From the NCBI GenBank assembly GCA_026004095.1, contig BPIL01000001.1, forward strand, positions 1 to 64,000: DNA of 64,000 nucleotides. Reading direction: 5' to 3'. A program made the position numbers and the translations under genes. The DNA is from Meiothermus sp. Lineage in GTDB: Bacteria; Deinococcota; Deinococci; Deinococcales; Thermaceae. Below, piece after piece: positions 1 through 8,927 of the stretch; within the stretch, counting starts at the first letter, position 1, and each line of letters begins with the position of its first letter. The notes under the pieces are model-generated. The model had not been told where the DNA came from, made no database searches, and saw only the letters and a program-made list of their open reading frames with translations.

Positions 1-945
1 CAGGCGGGCTGGTTCCAACACCTCCACCCGAGGCCCCCAGCTCTGCACCCAGGACAGAAGCTCCAGGGGGAAGTTGTCGTTGTCGGTGCCCACGGTAATA
101 CAAACCTCGAGGCCCCCGTCGGGGAGCCTCGAGGTAATACACAGGTTGGGGTAGCCGCCCTCCAGGATGCGGTAGGCGGCCTCAGGACGGAAGCGAAGCC
201 GAACCTCCACCGGCACACCGCCGCTGCTGCCCACCACCCCCCAGGCATTGGAGAGGTAGTGGCGGGGGTCGAAGTCCGGCGGGATGGTGTAGGCCCCGGG
301 CTCGCCCACCGCCCGCACCCGGCGCATCCGGCTCAGCTTGTAGGTGCGCAGGGCCTGGTGGTAGCCGCGCTCGAGCCCGATCACATACATCCCCAGGTTG
401 GTGCGGGCCACCTCGAGGAAGTAGACCTCGAGCACATTTTTGCGCGGCCTACCCGAGCCACCGGGCTTGAGGTAGTCGAACTCGATGCGCTGGCGCTTGA
501 ACCAGGCCTCGGCCACCACGGCCATGGCCTGCCCTTCATCACGGTGCTGCAGGGTGCGGCGCTCGAGGTCTTCGGTGCTCTTGAGCGCCAGCTCCTGGGC
601 CGGGGAGGGCAGCCGCCGGGCCAGCTTTTTGAGGGCCGAAAGATAGGTTGGCTCGTAGCCGGGGGTGTGGTGGTAGAGCATCCGCAGGGCGCTGTGGGTC
701 ACCAGCGCCTCCACCGGGCTCAGCTCGTAGCTTTGCAACAGCTGATACTGGGGAGAACGCCCCACCTTGCCCACCTCCACTGCCTGCAAGTCCTCGAGCA
801 GGTAGCGCAGGGCCGTGCGCTTATGAACCCCCAGTACCTGGGCCAGCTCACCGGCCGTGTAGGGCCTGACCGCCAGCAGGTCGCGGGCCTCCACTAAGCG
901 CAGCGCCTTTTTGTAATCCACACTTTCTCGGCGTGGCTGACCCAT
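1..945 (-). CDS. HTH/WYL-domain transcriptional regulator (C-terminus runs off window)
   Basis: Minus-strand reading from ATG at 945: MGQPRRESVDYKKALRLVEARDLLAVRPYTAGELAQVLGVHKRTALRYLLEDL..., WYL-like region (QRIEFDYLKPGG...LEVYFLEVARTNLGMYVIGLERG). Not in ORF track because it is open at the window edge. Confidence 0.75.
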   Translation of the reverse strand, partial: MGQPRRESVDYKKALRLVEARDLLAVRPYTAGELAQVLGVHKRTALRYLLEDLQAVEVGKVGRSPQYQLLQSYELSPVEALVTHSALRMLYHHTPGYEPTYLSALKKLARRLPSPAQELALKSTEDLERRTLQHRDEGQAMAVVAEAWFKRQRIEFDYLKPGGSGRPRKNVLEVYFLEVARTNLGMYVIGLERGYHQALRTYKLSRMRRVRAVGEPGAYTIPPDFDPRHYLSNAWGVVGSSGGVPVEVRLRFRPEAAYRILEGGYPNLCITSRLPDGGLEVCITVGTDNDNFPLELLSWVQSWGPRVEVLEPARL

Positions 946-1376
946 ATGGCTTTACCTACCTGCAAGTCTAGGTGCTGGCGTCCAGGTCTCGTCCAGATTG
1001 TCAGAAAAGCTTCTAGTTCGCTCATAAAACTTGATCGAATCGTGCTAATCTTTACCAGATTTTTCCTCATGGGAAGCGCCGTCGCGAGGTGAGGGTTACC
1101 TGGACTACCCGCCCCCACAACATTTGGGGCCACCGTCTACAACCCAATGGCCCGGCCTATTCCCAGGGGTGCCTGTCTGTAGGGCCAAGCTCATCAGCAC
1201 CAGCAGCAGGATTCCTTTCTTCAACCAACCGGATACCTTTTTATGAATGCCTCGTTTGTTTTCCACGCCCGCCAGTGTGGGCCCCGAGCGTGACAGAGCC
1301 TGTCTCGAATCTTTGACAAGCGAACAAACCCCTACCGCTTGGGCCTGAACCCAAGCCGACTTTATTGATGGCGTTA

Positions 1377-2282
1377 CTAGGGATGTACAGCTTGCAGGGC
1401 CTCCACCCGCTTGGCCCCGCGATAAACCCGCTTATAGAAAGGGCTGTCCAGGCTTTCGATTACCACCCGGCTGCCGTAGCTGTTGGCGTGGGCGAACACG
1501 CCCCGGCCCAGGTAGATGCCCACGTGGTCAATTTGGCGGCCTCCAAAGCTGAAGAACACCAGGTCGCCCTGGCGCATCGCACCCTGCACGGTGCTGAAGG
1601 CTTCCCACTGTTCGCGGCTGGTACGGGGCAGTCTGATGCCCACTTCGGCAAAGACCTGCTGTACAAACGCCGAACAGTCCACCGCACGGTCGGAGCTGGC
1701 CCCAAACACATAAGGCAGCCCCAGGTATTTGAGCACCACCAGGATCAGGGGGTGGGTGGGGTCGTAGTCGGTGTCGGCGGGCTGGGGCTGTGGGGCGGGG
1801 TCGGGCGCAGGCGGGGTGGGGTTGGGCAGCGGGGTCGGGTTCGTCAGACTGGCCGAAGCGCCCGCGGGCGGGGTGGGGCTGGGGTTGGCTGGGGGCGGGT
1901 TGGGTGTCGAGGCAGGTGGGTTGCTAGGGGCCACCGCTCCTGCCTGGGGAATCCGGAGCACCTGGCCGGGTGAAAGATTGGTGCCCTCGAGGCCGTTTTC
2001 CCGCTGAATAGCCTGCACCGTGGAGCCGTAGCGCCGGGCGATGGAAAAAAGCGTATCCCCCCGCTGAACAGTGTGTTGTATGGTACGGGCCGGCAGCTGC
2101 AGCACCTGCCCTACGCTCAGGGTGGCCTCGCTCAGGCCGTTGAGCCGCATCAGGATTTCCACGGTGGTCTCGTGGCGTTTGGCAATGGAGTACAGGGTGT
2201 CGCCGCGTTGCACCGTGTAGGTGGGCCCATTCTGGGCCAGCACCAGCGCAACCAGCCAGGGCAACACAGCAATTGTGCGCAT
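1377..2282 (-). CDS. LysM-repeat NlpC/P60 family peptidoglycan hydrolase
   Basis: Signal peptide, two LysM motifs (YTVQRGDTLYSIAKRHETT; HTVQRGDTLFSIARRYGST), Pro-rich linker, NlpC/P60 core (VDCSAFVQQVF...GDLVFFSFGGRQIDHVGIYLG). Confidence 0.93.
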   Translation of the reverse strand: MRTIAVLPWLVALVLAQNGPTYTVQRGDTLYSIAKRHETTVEILMRLNGLSEATLSVGQVLQLPARTIQHTVQRGDTLFSIARRYGSTVQAIQRENGLEGTNLSPGQVLRIPQAGAVAPSNPPASTPNPPPANPSPTPPAGASASLTNPTPLPNPTPPAPDPAPQPQPADTDYDPTHPLILVVLKYLGLPYVFGASSDRAVDCSAFVQQVFAEVGIRLPRTSREQWEAFSTVQGAMRQGDLVFFSFGGRQIDHVGIYLGRGVFAHANSYGSRVVIESLDSPFYKRVYRGAKRVEALQAVHP

Positions 2283-2499
2283 AACAAGGTAAGTATACGC
2301 TCAACCCCCCCGGCCTTGCGTTTATGAGCGGTTAATGCAGGCTGGCCTTTAGGCCCGGCGGAAAATCGTAAACATGAAATGGGTGATAAGGTTCGCAATT
2401 TCGTTTAAAGCCTAGCCATAAGAGTCCCTCACCCTGGCTGCGTAGCGTAGGAATCGAAGCCGAGTTAATCAGGCTTCAACAGCCCAAAAGGAGGTTTAT

Positions 2500-3729
2500 A
2501 TGCGAAAAAGCCGTGTAACCTTATTGGGGTTCATACTGGCCGTATTTTTCGGCACATTTGCCCACGCCCAGACCCAGTTCCGGGATGTTCCAGCCGGGCA
2601 CTGGGCCCGCCAGGCCGTGGAGTTTGCCGTGCAGTGTGGCCTCATCGAGGGTTTCCCCGACGGCACCTTCCGTGGCGACCAGAACCTGACCCGCTACCAG
2701 GCCGCCCTGATTTTCTTCCGCCTCTACCAGACCAACCGCCTCGAGAACGCCCAGCCCGAGTGCCGTCTGGCGGTAGAGCGGGGAGCCCAGGAGGTAGCCC
2801 CCGAGCTTCAGCAGCTACAGCAGCGCTTCGAGGCCCTCGAGCGCACCACCCAGGATCAGGCCGCCCAACTGGCCGCGCTCGAGGCTGAGGTTAAGCGGGC
2901 CATCGAGACCAGCCAGCAAGCCGCGGCCCTCGAGCAGCGCCTGGTGACCCTCGAGCAACAAGTCCAGCGCCTGGCCCAGGCCCCGGCCCAACCGGCAGGC
3001 CCCACCCCGGCCGAACTCCAGGCCCGCATCGCAGCCTTGGAGGAGCAAGTCCAGCGGCTGGCCCAGGCCCCTGCCGCCCCCACTGCTCCGCAGGAAGTAG
3101 CAGCCCTCGAGCGCCGCATCGCCGCGCTGGAGGAGCAGATTCGCAACCGCCCCGACACCGCCCGCGTGGCTGCCCTGGAAGAGCAGGTGCGCGGCCTGAG
3201 CAACCAGGTCACCACGCTGCAAAACCAGGTCAACGAGCTGCGCCAGCAAACCCAGCAACCCGCACCACAACCCCAGCCTGAGGTGCGGCCCCCCGAAGCT
3301 CCCACGCTCGCTGCACCCCCGGCCCGCAATTTTTACCTCGGTGTAGGTGCGGCCCTGGGCATCGTTCCTCAGCCCAGCGGGGGCATCTTTGACAGCAGCA
3401 ATATCAACCTTACCGGGATGGTAGGGGTGCGCGAGGCGTTGCTGGGATTCGGTTTGCGGGCCGGCCTGGACTACAACCTCAGCACCCAGGCCCTAGGAAT
3501 CGAGGCCTACCTGATGCGTCACTTCGGCAGTGAACTTGTTAGCCCCTACCTGGGGGTGGGCGCCCGCTTCCTGCCCGCCCAGGCCAACCCCATCTACGGC
3601 TCCGCCGCCGTGGGGCTCGACCTCAACCTGTTTGGCCCCCTCGGCCTCTTCGTGGAGGGCAACCCCCGCTTCGAGAACGGCGGCAACTTTGGCCTGGGGG
3701 CGCGGGCCGGCCTCAAGCTGAACTTCTAA
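2500..3729 (+). CDS. SLH-domain, coiled-coil, beta-barrel-like envelope protein (OmpM-like)
   Basis: Signal peptide; SLH motif FRDVPAGHWARQAVEFAVQCGLIEGFPDGTFRGDQNLTRYQAALIFFRLY; long coiled coil; C-terminal barrel-like strands ending GLKLNF; RBS aaaggagg. Confidence 0.88.
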   Translation: MRKSRVTLLGFILAVFFGTFAHAQTQFRDVPAGHWARQAVEFAVQCGLIEGFPDGTFRGDQNLTRYQAALIFFRLYQTNRLENAQPECRLAVERGAQEVAPELQQLQQRFEALERTTQDQAAQLAALEAEVKRAIETSQQAAALEQRLVTLEQQVQRLAQAPAQPAGPTPAELQARIAALEEQVQRLAQAPAAPTAPQEVAALERRIAALEEQIRNRPDTARVAALEEQVRGLSNQVTTLQNQVNELRQQTQQPAPQPQPEVRPPEAPTLAAPPARNFYLGVGAALGIVPQPSGGIFDSSNINLTGMVGVREALLGFGLRAGLDYNLSTQALGIEAYLMRHFGSELVSPYLGVGARFLPAQANPIYGSAAVGLDLNLFGPLGLFVEGNPRFENGGNFGLGARAGLKLNF

Positions 3730-3743
3730 CGCGCACCCTTGAA

Positions 3744-3780
3744 CAAAAAGAGCCCTCACCTGGGGGCTCTTTGTTTTTTT
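3744..3780 (+). terminator. Rho-independent terminator after SLH protein
   Basis: AAAGAGCCC-tcacctg-GGGGCTCTTT followed by gTTTTTTT. Confidence 0.85.
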
Positions 3781-3820
3781 GAACCAGCAAGGACGCGGCC
3801 AGTGCCTATAATTCCCTGGG

Positions 3821-4246
3821 ATGCGCGCTTTTCTGGGATGGTTCACCGTCGCACTGAGCGGGTTTTTTGTGGTGGCCGCCATCAGCGACCTGGTGTCGGG
3901 CAACCTGGGAGAAGAGGGGCCTGGGGTTCTGGCGGGCATGGCGGTGTTTTTCACCATTGTGGGGGTGCTGGGCTACCGCCTGGCAACCTCCAAAACCCCC
4001 CAAAGCGTCGCGCAATCGCCCGAGCAGCGCATTCTGGCCGTAGCCAAGCAGATGCAGGGCCGGGTCACCCTGGCCGAGGTGGTGTTGCACTGCCAGCTAG
4101 AAACCGAGCAGGCCCGCGCCCACCTGCGCGAGATGATACGTAAGGGGCTGGCCGAACTCCACCTCAGCGACCAGGGGGACGAGGTCTATATGTTCGCCGG
4201 GTTTGCGCCCGAGACCAAGGAAACCGCCAAAGACCCCTTAGACTGA
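3821..4246 (+). CDS. small membrane protein with cytoplasmic winged-helix-like tail
   Basis: Two hydrophobic segments then AKQMQGRVTLAEVVLHCQLETEQARAHLREMIRKGLAELHLSDQG. Confidence 0.7.
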   Translation: MRAFLGWFTVALSGFFVVAAISDLVSGNLGEEGPGVLAGMAVFFTIVGVLGYRLATSKTPQSVAQSPEQRILAVAKQMQGRVTLAEVVLHCQLETEQARAHLREMIRKGLAELHLSDQGDEVYMFAGFAPETKETAKDPLD

Positions 4247-4382
4247 GTCCCCCAGCAAGGAAGGCGCACCCCAGATACCCAGGCTATTTGCCCTTGCAAA
4301 AACGTGGCCCCTGTGTTATGTAATAAGCGTAATCGCCGAAATCCATTCGGTGTGTACCATCCAACACCTCCTGGAGGTTCGC

Positions 4383-5609
4383 ATGGGCATCCACTACCTG
4401 TTTCTGGACATGAACGCCTTCTTTGCCTCGGTGGAACAACAACTTCGGCCCGAGCTGCGCGGCAAGCCCGTGGCGGTGGTGCCCATGCTGGCCGAGACCA
4501 CCTGCTGCATTGCCGTCAGCTACGAGGCCAAGCGCTACGGCATCAAGACCGGGACGCTGGTACAGGATGCCCGGCTGCTGTGCCCCAGGCTCGAGCTGGT
4601 CGAGGCCCGCCCCAGGGAGTACATCCGCGTGCACCATCAAATTCTGCAGGCGGTAGACAGCGTGCTGCCCGTTGAGGCGGTGCTCTCGATTGACGAGATG
4701 GTCTGCAAGCTAATGGGGCGGGAAAGGGAGCCCGAAAACGCCCTGCAACTGGGTAGGCAGGTCAAAGAGGCCATCTACCGGCGCGTGGGGGGCCAGCTTC
4801 GCTGCTCGGTAGGGCTGGGGCCCAACCGGTTTCTGGCCAAGGTAGCCGCCGAGATGCACAAACCCGACGGCCTGACCCTGTTGCAGCCCTCCGACCTGCC
4901 CCACCGGCTCTACACGTTGCAACTGCGCGACCTGCCGGGCATCGGCCCCGGTATGGAGCGGCGCCTGTTCAAGCACGGGGTGACCACGGTGGAGGGGCTC
5001 TACCGGCTTTCCGCCCTCCAGCTCGCCCAGGTCTGGGGCAGCCGGGTGCACGGCCTGGCCTGGTGGCACCGCCTGCGGGGCGCCGACCTGCCCGAGGCAC
5101 CCACAAGGCGGCGCAGCCTGGGCCACTCGCACGTGCTGCCCCCGGTGTTCCGTAGTGAGGCCGGGGCCCGCGCGGTGCTCACCCGGCTGGTGCACCGGGC
5201 CGCCGCCCGGCTACGCCACGAGGGCTACTGGGCGGGTTCGCTGGCCCTGTTTTTGCGCTTTCTGGAGGGTGGCGAGCAGCGCAAATGGGAGGCCCATATC
5301 CGCATCCAGCCCAGCCAGGACACCCTGACCCTGTTGCGGGTGGCCCTTGGGCTCTGGCAGCAGAAGCCCGAGGGCACCCCCTTCAAGGTGGGCATCGCCC
5401 TAGGCCGCCTGACACCGGCGCTCGAGCTGAGTGAGCCGCTGTTTGAGTCCGAGCAAAAACTGGTGCGGCTGGCCCAGGCCATGGACAAGGCCAACAGCAA
5501 GTACGGCCCCCAGGCCCTCTACTTTGCCGGTATGCACCGCACCGAGCAGAGCGCCGTGACCCGCATCGCCTTTAACCGCATCCCCGACCTGGATTTGCCG
5601 GAGATCTAG
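4383..5609 (+). CDS. dinB: DNA polymerase IV (Y-family)
   Basis: YLFLDMNAFFASVEQQLRPELRGKPVAVVP...SYEAKRYGIKTG...SIDEM...SVGLGPNRFLAKVAAEMHKPDGL; ATG at 4383 after aggttcg. Confidence 0.92.
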   Translation: MGIHYLFLDMNAFFASVEQQLRPELRGKPVAVVPMLAETTCCIAVSYEAKRYGIKTGTLVQDARLLCPRLELVEARPREYIRVHHQILQAVDSVLPVEAVLSIDEMVCKLMGREREPENALQLGRQVKEAIYRRVGGQLRCSVGLGPNRFLAKVAAEMHKPDGLTLLQPSDLPHRLYTLQLRDLPGIGPGMERRLFKHGVTTVEGLYRLSALQLAQVWGSRVHGLAWWHRLRGADLPEAPTRRRSLGHSHVLPPVFRSEAGARAVLTRLVHRAAARLRHEGYWAGSLALFLRFLEGGEQRKWEAHIRIQPSQDTLTLLRVALGLWQQKPEGTPFKVGIALGRLTPALELSEPLFESEQKLVRLAQAMDKANSKYGPQALYFAGMHRTEQSAVTRIAFNRIPDLDLPEI

Positions 5610-5744
5610 CCATCACTCGCAAGACCGTGTTTTCGAAGGACTGACCGCCCCCGACGGGTCTCGAGGTTCAAATAATCAGCACCAGGCCCGAAAGCCCAAC
5701 CGCCCAACTTTGCGCTTTTGGCTCCGGGCCTTAAGCTAGAACCC

Positions 5745-7592
5745 GTGAGCGCCCTTTACCGCCAGGCCCGCCCCACCACCTTCAACGAGTTGGTGGGGCA
5801 GGAGCATGTCAAGGAAGTGCTGCTCAACGCCCTGCGTTCGGGGCGGCTGGCCCAGGCCTACCTGTTTTCGGGGCCCCGGGGGGTGGGCAAGACCAGCAGC
5901 GCCCGGCTGATTGCCCAGGCGGTCAACTGCTCGAGCGATCCCAGGCCCTGCGGCACCTGCGAGGGCTGCCGGCTGGTGCGGGAGGGGCGGCACCCCGATG
6001 TACTGGAAATTGACGCCGCCTCCAACAACTCGGTGGAGGACGTGCGCGAGCTGCGCGAGCGCATCCTGCTAAGCCCCATCCTGGGCCAGCACAAGGTGGT
6101 GATCCTGGACGAGGCCCACATGATGTCCAAGAGCGCCTTCAACGCGCTACTGAAGACGCTGGAGGAACCCCCGCCCCACGTGATTTTCATCTTTGCCACC
6201 ACCGAGCCCGAGCGCATGCCCCCCACCATCCTCTCGCGCACCCAGCACTTCCGCTTCCGGCGGCTTTCCGAGGCCGAGATTGTGGAGAAGCTCGAGCGCA
6301 TCCTGGCCGGACTGGGCCGCGAGGCCGAGCCCCCGGCCCTGCAACTCGTGGCCCGGCTGGCCGACGGGGCCATGCGCGACGCGGAGAGCCTTCTGGACAG
6401 GCTGCTCACCCTCGAGGGCCCCCTCACCCTCAAGCAAACCGAGGACGCCCTGGGGCTGCCCCCCCAGGAGGCGCTGTTTGCGCTGGCCGAGGCCCTGGAC
6501 AGAGGGCAGCTTCGCCCGGCTTTGGAGCAGGCCCATCACCTGTACACCCAGGGCTTCGCCGCCCGCACCCTGGCCCAGGGGCTCCTGGAAGCCCTGCGGG
6601 CCGGGCTGTATGGGCGCATGGGGCTGGGCACGGGCCCCCACCTGAACCAGCCCGACGAGCGCCTGGTGGCCGCCATGACCTTGCTGGACGAGGCCCAGGA
6701 GCGCCTCCTCAAGCGCTCCGACGCCCTCTCGCTGGAGCTGGCCCTCCTCGGCGCCTACCAGGCCCTCCACCAAACCCCTACCGCCGCAAGCGCAACAGCA
6801 GCCGTTGCACCGCCCAGCATCCCCGACTTCGACCCCAGGCCCAAAAAGCTCGAGGCCCGCAAGGAGGCCCCCGCCGCGCCAACCAGCACCCCACCCCCTT
6901 CCCCAGGCGTGGCCGACCTTGCTTCGGAGTGGCGGCGGGTTATGGGCGCGCTCAAGGTGACCATCCGCGGCTTCGTGCGCGAGGCCGAGCCGCGCTTTGA
7001 AGAGGACAGGCTGGTGCTTCTGTTCCCCGAGCGGGCCAGCTTCCACTTCCAGAGGGCGCAGAAGCACCTCGAGGACATCCAGAAGGCGGTTCGGGAGGTG
7101 CTGGGCCTCGAGCAGGTCGAACTGCGCCTGGGCGGGAAAAAAAAACTAGCGGATGAGCCTGCGGGGTTCAGTCCCAACGGCGCACGGAGTGCGCTCCGTC
7201 CCGAGGGGGATCGTCCCAATGGTGTACGGTCGCCAGACCGTCCCGAAGGGGATCGTCCACCAACCCCACCCCCAACGGAACCCCCCAGCACCCCAGATAT
7301 AGCCGCTCCAGCTTCCCCCCCCACCGATGCGCCCTGGGAGGAACCCGGTCCCTCCCTGGAGGGAGGCCCGCCCGAACCGGAACCCTGGAACCCCGAAGCG
7401 ACCCTCTTTGACCCCAACCCGCCCGACGCAGCCCTCGAGGAGGGCGAAGGCCAGCCCGGCCTGCTCGAGGACCCGCGTTTTCAGAAGCTCATCCAGCTAT
7501 TCGGCGGAAGGCTGCGCAAGTTTTACCCCGAGGCTCCGCGCGAGGGGGCGCTCGAGGCCCCCATCCCCGAGAGCGAAGGGGAACCAGACTGA
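5745..7592 (+). CDS. dnaX: DNA polymerase III gamma/tau subunit
   Basis: VSALYRQARPTTFNELVGQEHVKEVLLNAL...FSGPRGVGKTSSARLIAQAVNC, zinc-binding CxxxxxxxCxxC, DEAHMMSKSAFNALLKTLEEPP. Likely GTG start at 5745 rather than the tracked 5718. Confidence 0.95.
   Translation: MSALYRQARPTTFNELVGQEHVKEVLLNALRSGRLAQAYLFSGPRGVGKTSSARLIAQAVNCSSDPRPCGTCEGCRLVREGRHPDVLEIDAASNNSVEDVRELRERILLSPILGQHKVVILDEAHMMSKSAFNALLKTLEEPPPHVIFIFATTEPERMPPTILSRTQHFRFRRLSEAEIVEKLERILAGLGREAEPPALQLVARLADGAMRDAESLLDRLLTLEGPLTLKQTEDALGLPPQEALFALAEALDRGQLRPALEQAHHLYTQGFAARTLAQGLLEALRAGLYGRMGLGTGPHLNQPDERLVAAMTLLDEAQERLLKRSDALSLELALLGAYQALHQTPTAASATAAVAPPSIPDFDPRPKKLEARKEAPAAPTSTPPPSPGVADLASEWRRVMGALKVTIRGFVREAEPRFEEDRLVLLFPERASFHFQRAQKHLEDIQKAVREVLGLEQVELRLGGKKKLADEPAGFSPNGARSALRPEGDRPNGVRSPDRPEGDRPPTPPPTEPPSTPDIAAPASPPTDAPWEEPGPSLEGGPPEPEPWNPEATLFDPNPPDAALEEGEGQPGLLEDPRFQKLIQLFGGRLRKFYPEAPREGALEAPIPESEGEPD
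7137..7156 (+). promoter_or_regulatory. A9 slippage site producing truncated gamma form of DnaX
   Basis: ggg AAA AAA AAA cta gcg gat gag in frame; one A fewer gives ...AAC TAG (stop 7147-7149), one A more gives ...ACT AGC GGA TGA (stop 7154-7156). Confidence 0.85.
7171..7254 (+). repeat. Two direct tandem 42-bp repeats, each with a hairpin, in the dnaX linker
   Basis: 7171-7212 GTCCCAACGGCGCACGGAGTGCGCTCCGTCCCGAGGGGGATC and 7213-7254 GTCCCAATGGTGTACGGTCGCCAGACCGTCCCGAAGGGGATC. Confidence 0.9.
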
Positions 7593-7655
7593 GACCGGGA
7601 ACGCGCTGGATGGGCTGCGCACAGCTCAAAGCAGGGGGTGTAGACTAACATTGCC

Positions 7656-7931
7656 ATGAATACCAGCGACCTCAACGGGGAGACTCTGGACGGCATTCTC
7701 AAGCGCTTGCGTCGCATAGAAGGACAGGTGCGGGGCTTACAAAAAATGGTCGAGGAAGGACGCCCCTGCGAGGAAGTACTCACCCAGATGACCGCCACCA
7801 AAAAAGCCATGGAGTCGGCTTCTACCCTCATCCTACAGGAGTTCCTGACCCTCTGCGCCCTTGACATCGCGAAAGGCGACGCGCAAAAACCCGCGCAAAT
7901 TGCCGCGATGCTGCGCAAGTTTGCAGGATAA
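7656..7931 (+). CDS. CsoR/RcnR/CstR-family (DUF156) repressor
   Basis: LDGILKRLRRIEGQVRGLQKMVEEGRPCEEVLTQMTATKKAMESASTLILQEFLTLC. Confidence 0.85.
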   Translation: MNTSDLNGETLDGILKRLRRIEGQVRGLQKMVEEGRPCEEVLTQMTATKKAMESASTLILQEFLTLCALDIAKGDAQKPAQIAAMLRKFAG

Positions 7932-7934
7932 GGG

Positions 7935-8831
7935 TCAGTCTCGAGCCCGAATCTGGGCCACCACCCACCGCATGGCGTCGCTGCCCTGGGCGGTAACGCC
8001 GCTGTGATCCTCGCGGGACTGGAAGCGGAACAGGCGGGTTCTGGAGCCGTCGAGCCGGTGGTCGGGGTCGTCGTCGTGGATGAAGTTGACCGGGGCTAGG
8101 TTGAGCGGGCTGCGGCTCACCACCTCGAGGCCCACCCCCACGTTGGGCGGCACCACATCGTTGATATCCTGTTTGGCCGGCAGACCCGGCACCGTCACCA
8201 CCTTGCAAGGGCCGCCGCCCTCATCTTCGTTGAGCGGGAAGGGGCGGCGCAGCCCGCGGGCATCGTAGTAATCCTGAATGATGCGGTTGTTGCGCATATT
8301 ATCGGTGTCCCAGAAGCTACATATAGCGTCCAGGTAAATGAAGTAGTCGAAGCGCACCTCGGGGTGGTTCCAGGCCAGCAGGCTGGCCCAGACCGTGCCG
8401 TGGGAGTGGGCCAGCAGCACCACCCGCGTGGGGTTCTCGAAGCCCCGGATCCAGTACTCGTACACCCGCTTTAGGTACCCCTCGGCCTCGAGGTAGCCCG
8501 GCTCCTGCTGCCTGGAGATGCCGCTGGTGTGGGCGTAGAGGAAGGCCGAAACGTCGAAGTATTCCACGCTATAACCCAGTTCACGAAAAACCCCGACCAC
8601 CGTCTGGGCGGTCTGGCGGGGAGCGGTGCTGCGGGGAAAGACCTCATCGTCGAGGTAGCCATAGTTGTCGAAGGGCGGGTTGCAGCCATCCCCCACCACC
8701 GGCAGCGAAGCGCAGCGCCCCGCAAAACCCAGCACCACCACATCGGGGCTGCCCGCCGGTCGCAGGTTGCGCTGCGGCGGGGCAGGCAGGCAGGCGGCCA
8801 GCAGTACTACCAGCCAGAGCAGGCGCCTCAT
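7935..8831 (-). CDS. lipoprotein with alpha/beta-hydrolase-like motif
   Basis: MRRLLWLVVLLAACLPAP lipobox; VVLLAHSHGTVWASLLAWN (GxSxG-like AHSHG). Confidence 0.65.
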   Translation of the reverse strand: MRRLLWLVVLLAACLPAPPQRNLRPAGSPDVVVLGFAGRCASLPVVGDGCNPPFDNYGYLDDEVFPRSTAPRQTAQTVVGVFRELGYSVEYFDVSAFLYAHTSGISRQQEPGYLEAEGYLKRVYEYWIRGFENPTRVVLLAHSHGTVWASLLAWNHPEVRFDYFIYLDAICSFWDTDNMRNNRIIQDYYDARGLRRPFPLNEDEGGGPCKVVTVPGLPAKQDINDVVPPNVGVGLEVVSRSPLNLAPVNFIHDDDPDHRLDGSRTRLFRFQSREDHSGVTAQGSDAMRWVVAQIRARD

Positions 8832-8927
8832 GGGTTTTAGGTTACAATTTTGGCGTTCTTGAAGAACATAGCGAGGGGTCGTTCTGCCATAATCGAGCCA
8901 ACCCCTGAGGAGCGACCACATCCCACC

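Noticed and set aside
1340-1357. Short hairpin CTTGGG-N6-CCCAAG downstream of the NlpC gene
   Set aside because: Six-bp stem with no U-tract; not distinguishable from chance.
1365-1973. 202-aa plus-strand ORF
   Set aside because: Antisense to the LysM/NlpC gene; ends in Gly/Arg low-complexity sequence complementary to its Pro-rich linker.
6147-7067. 306-aa minus-strand ORF
   Set aside because: Antisense to dnaX, low-complexity GC-rich shadow frame.
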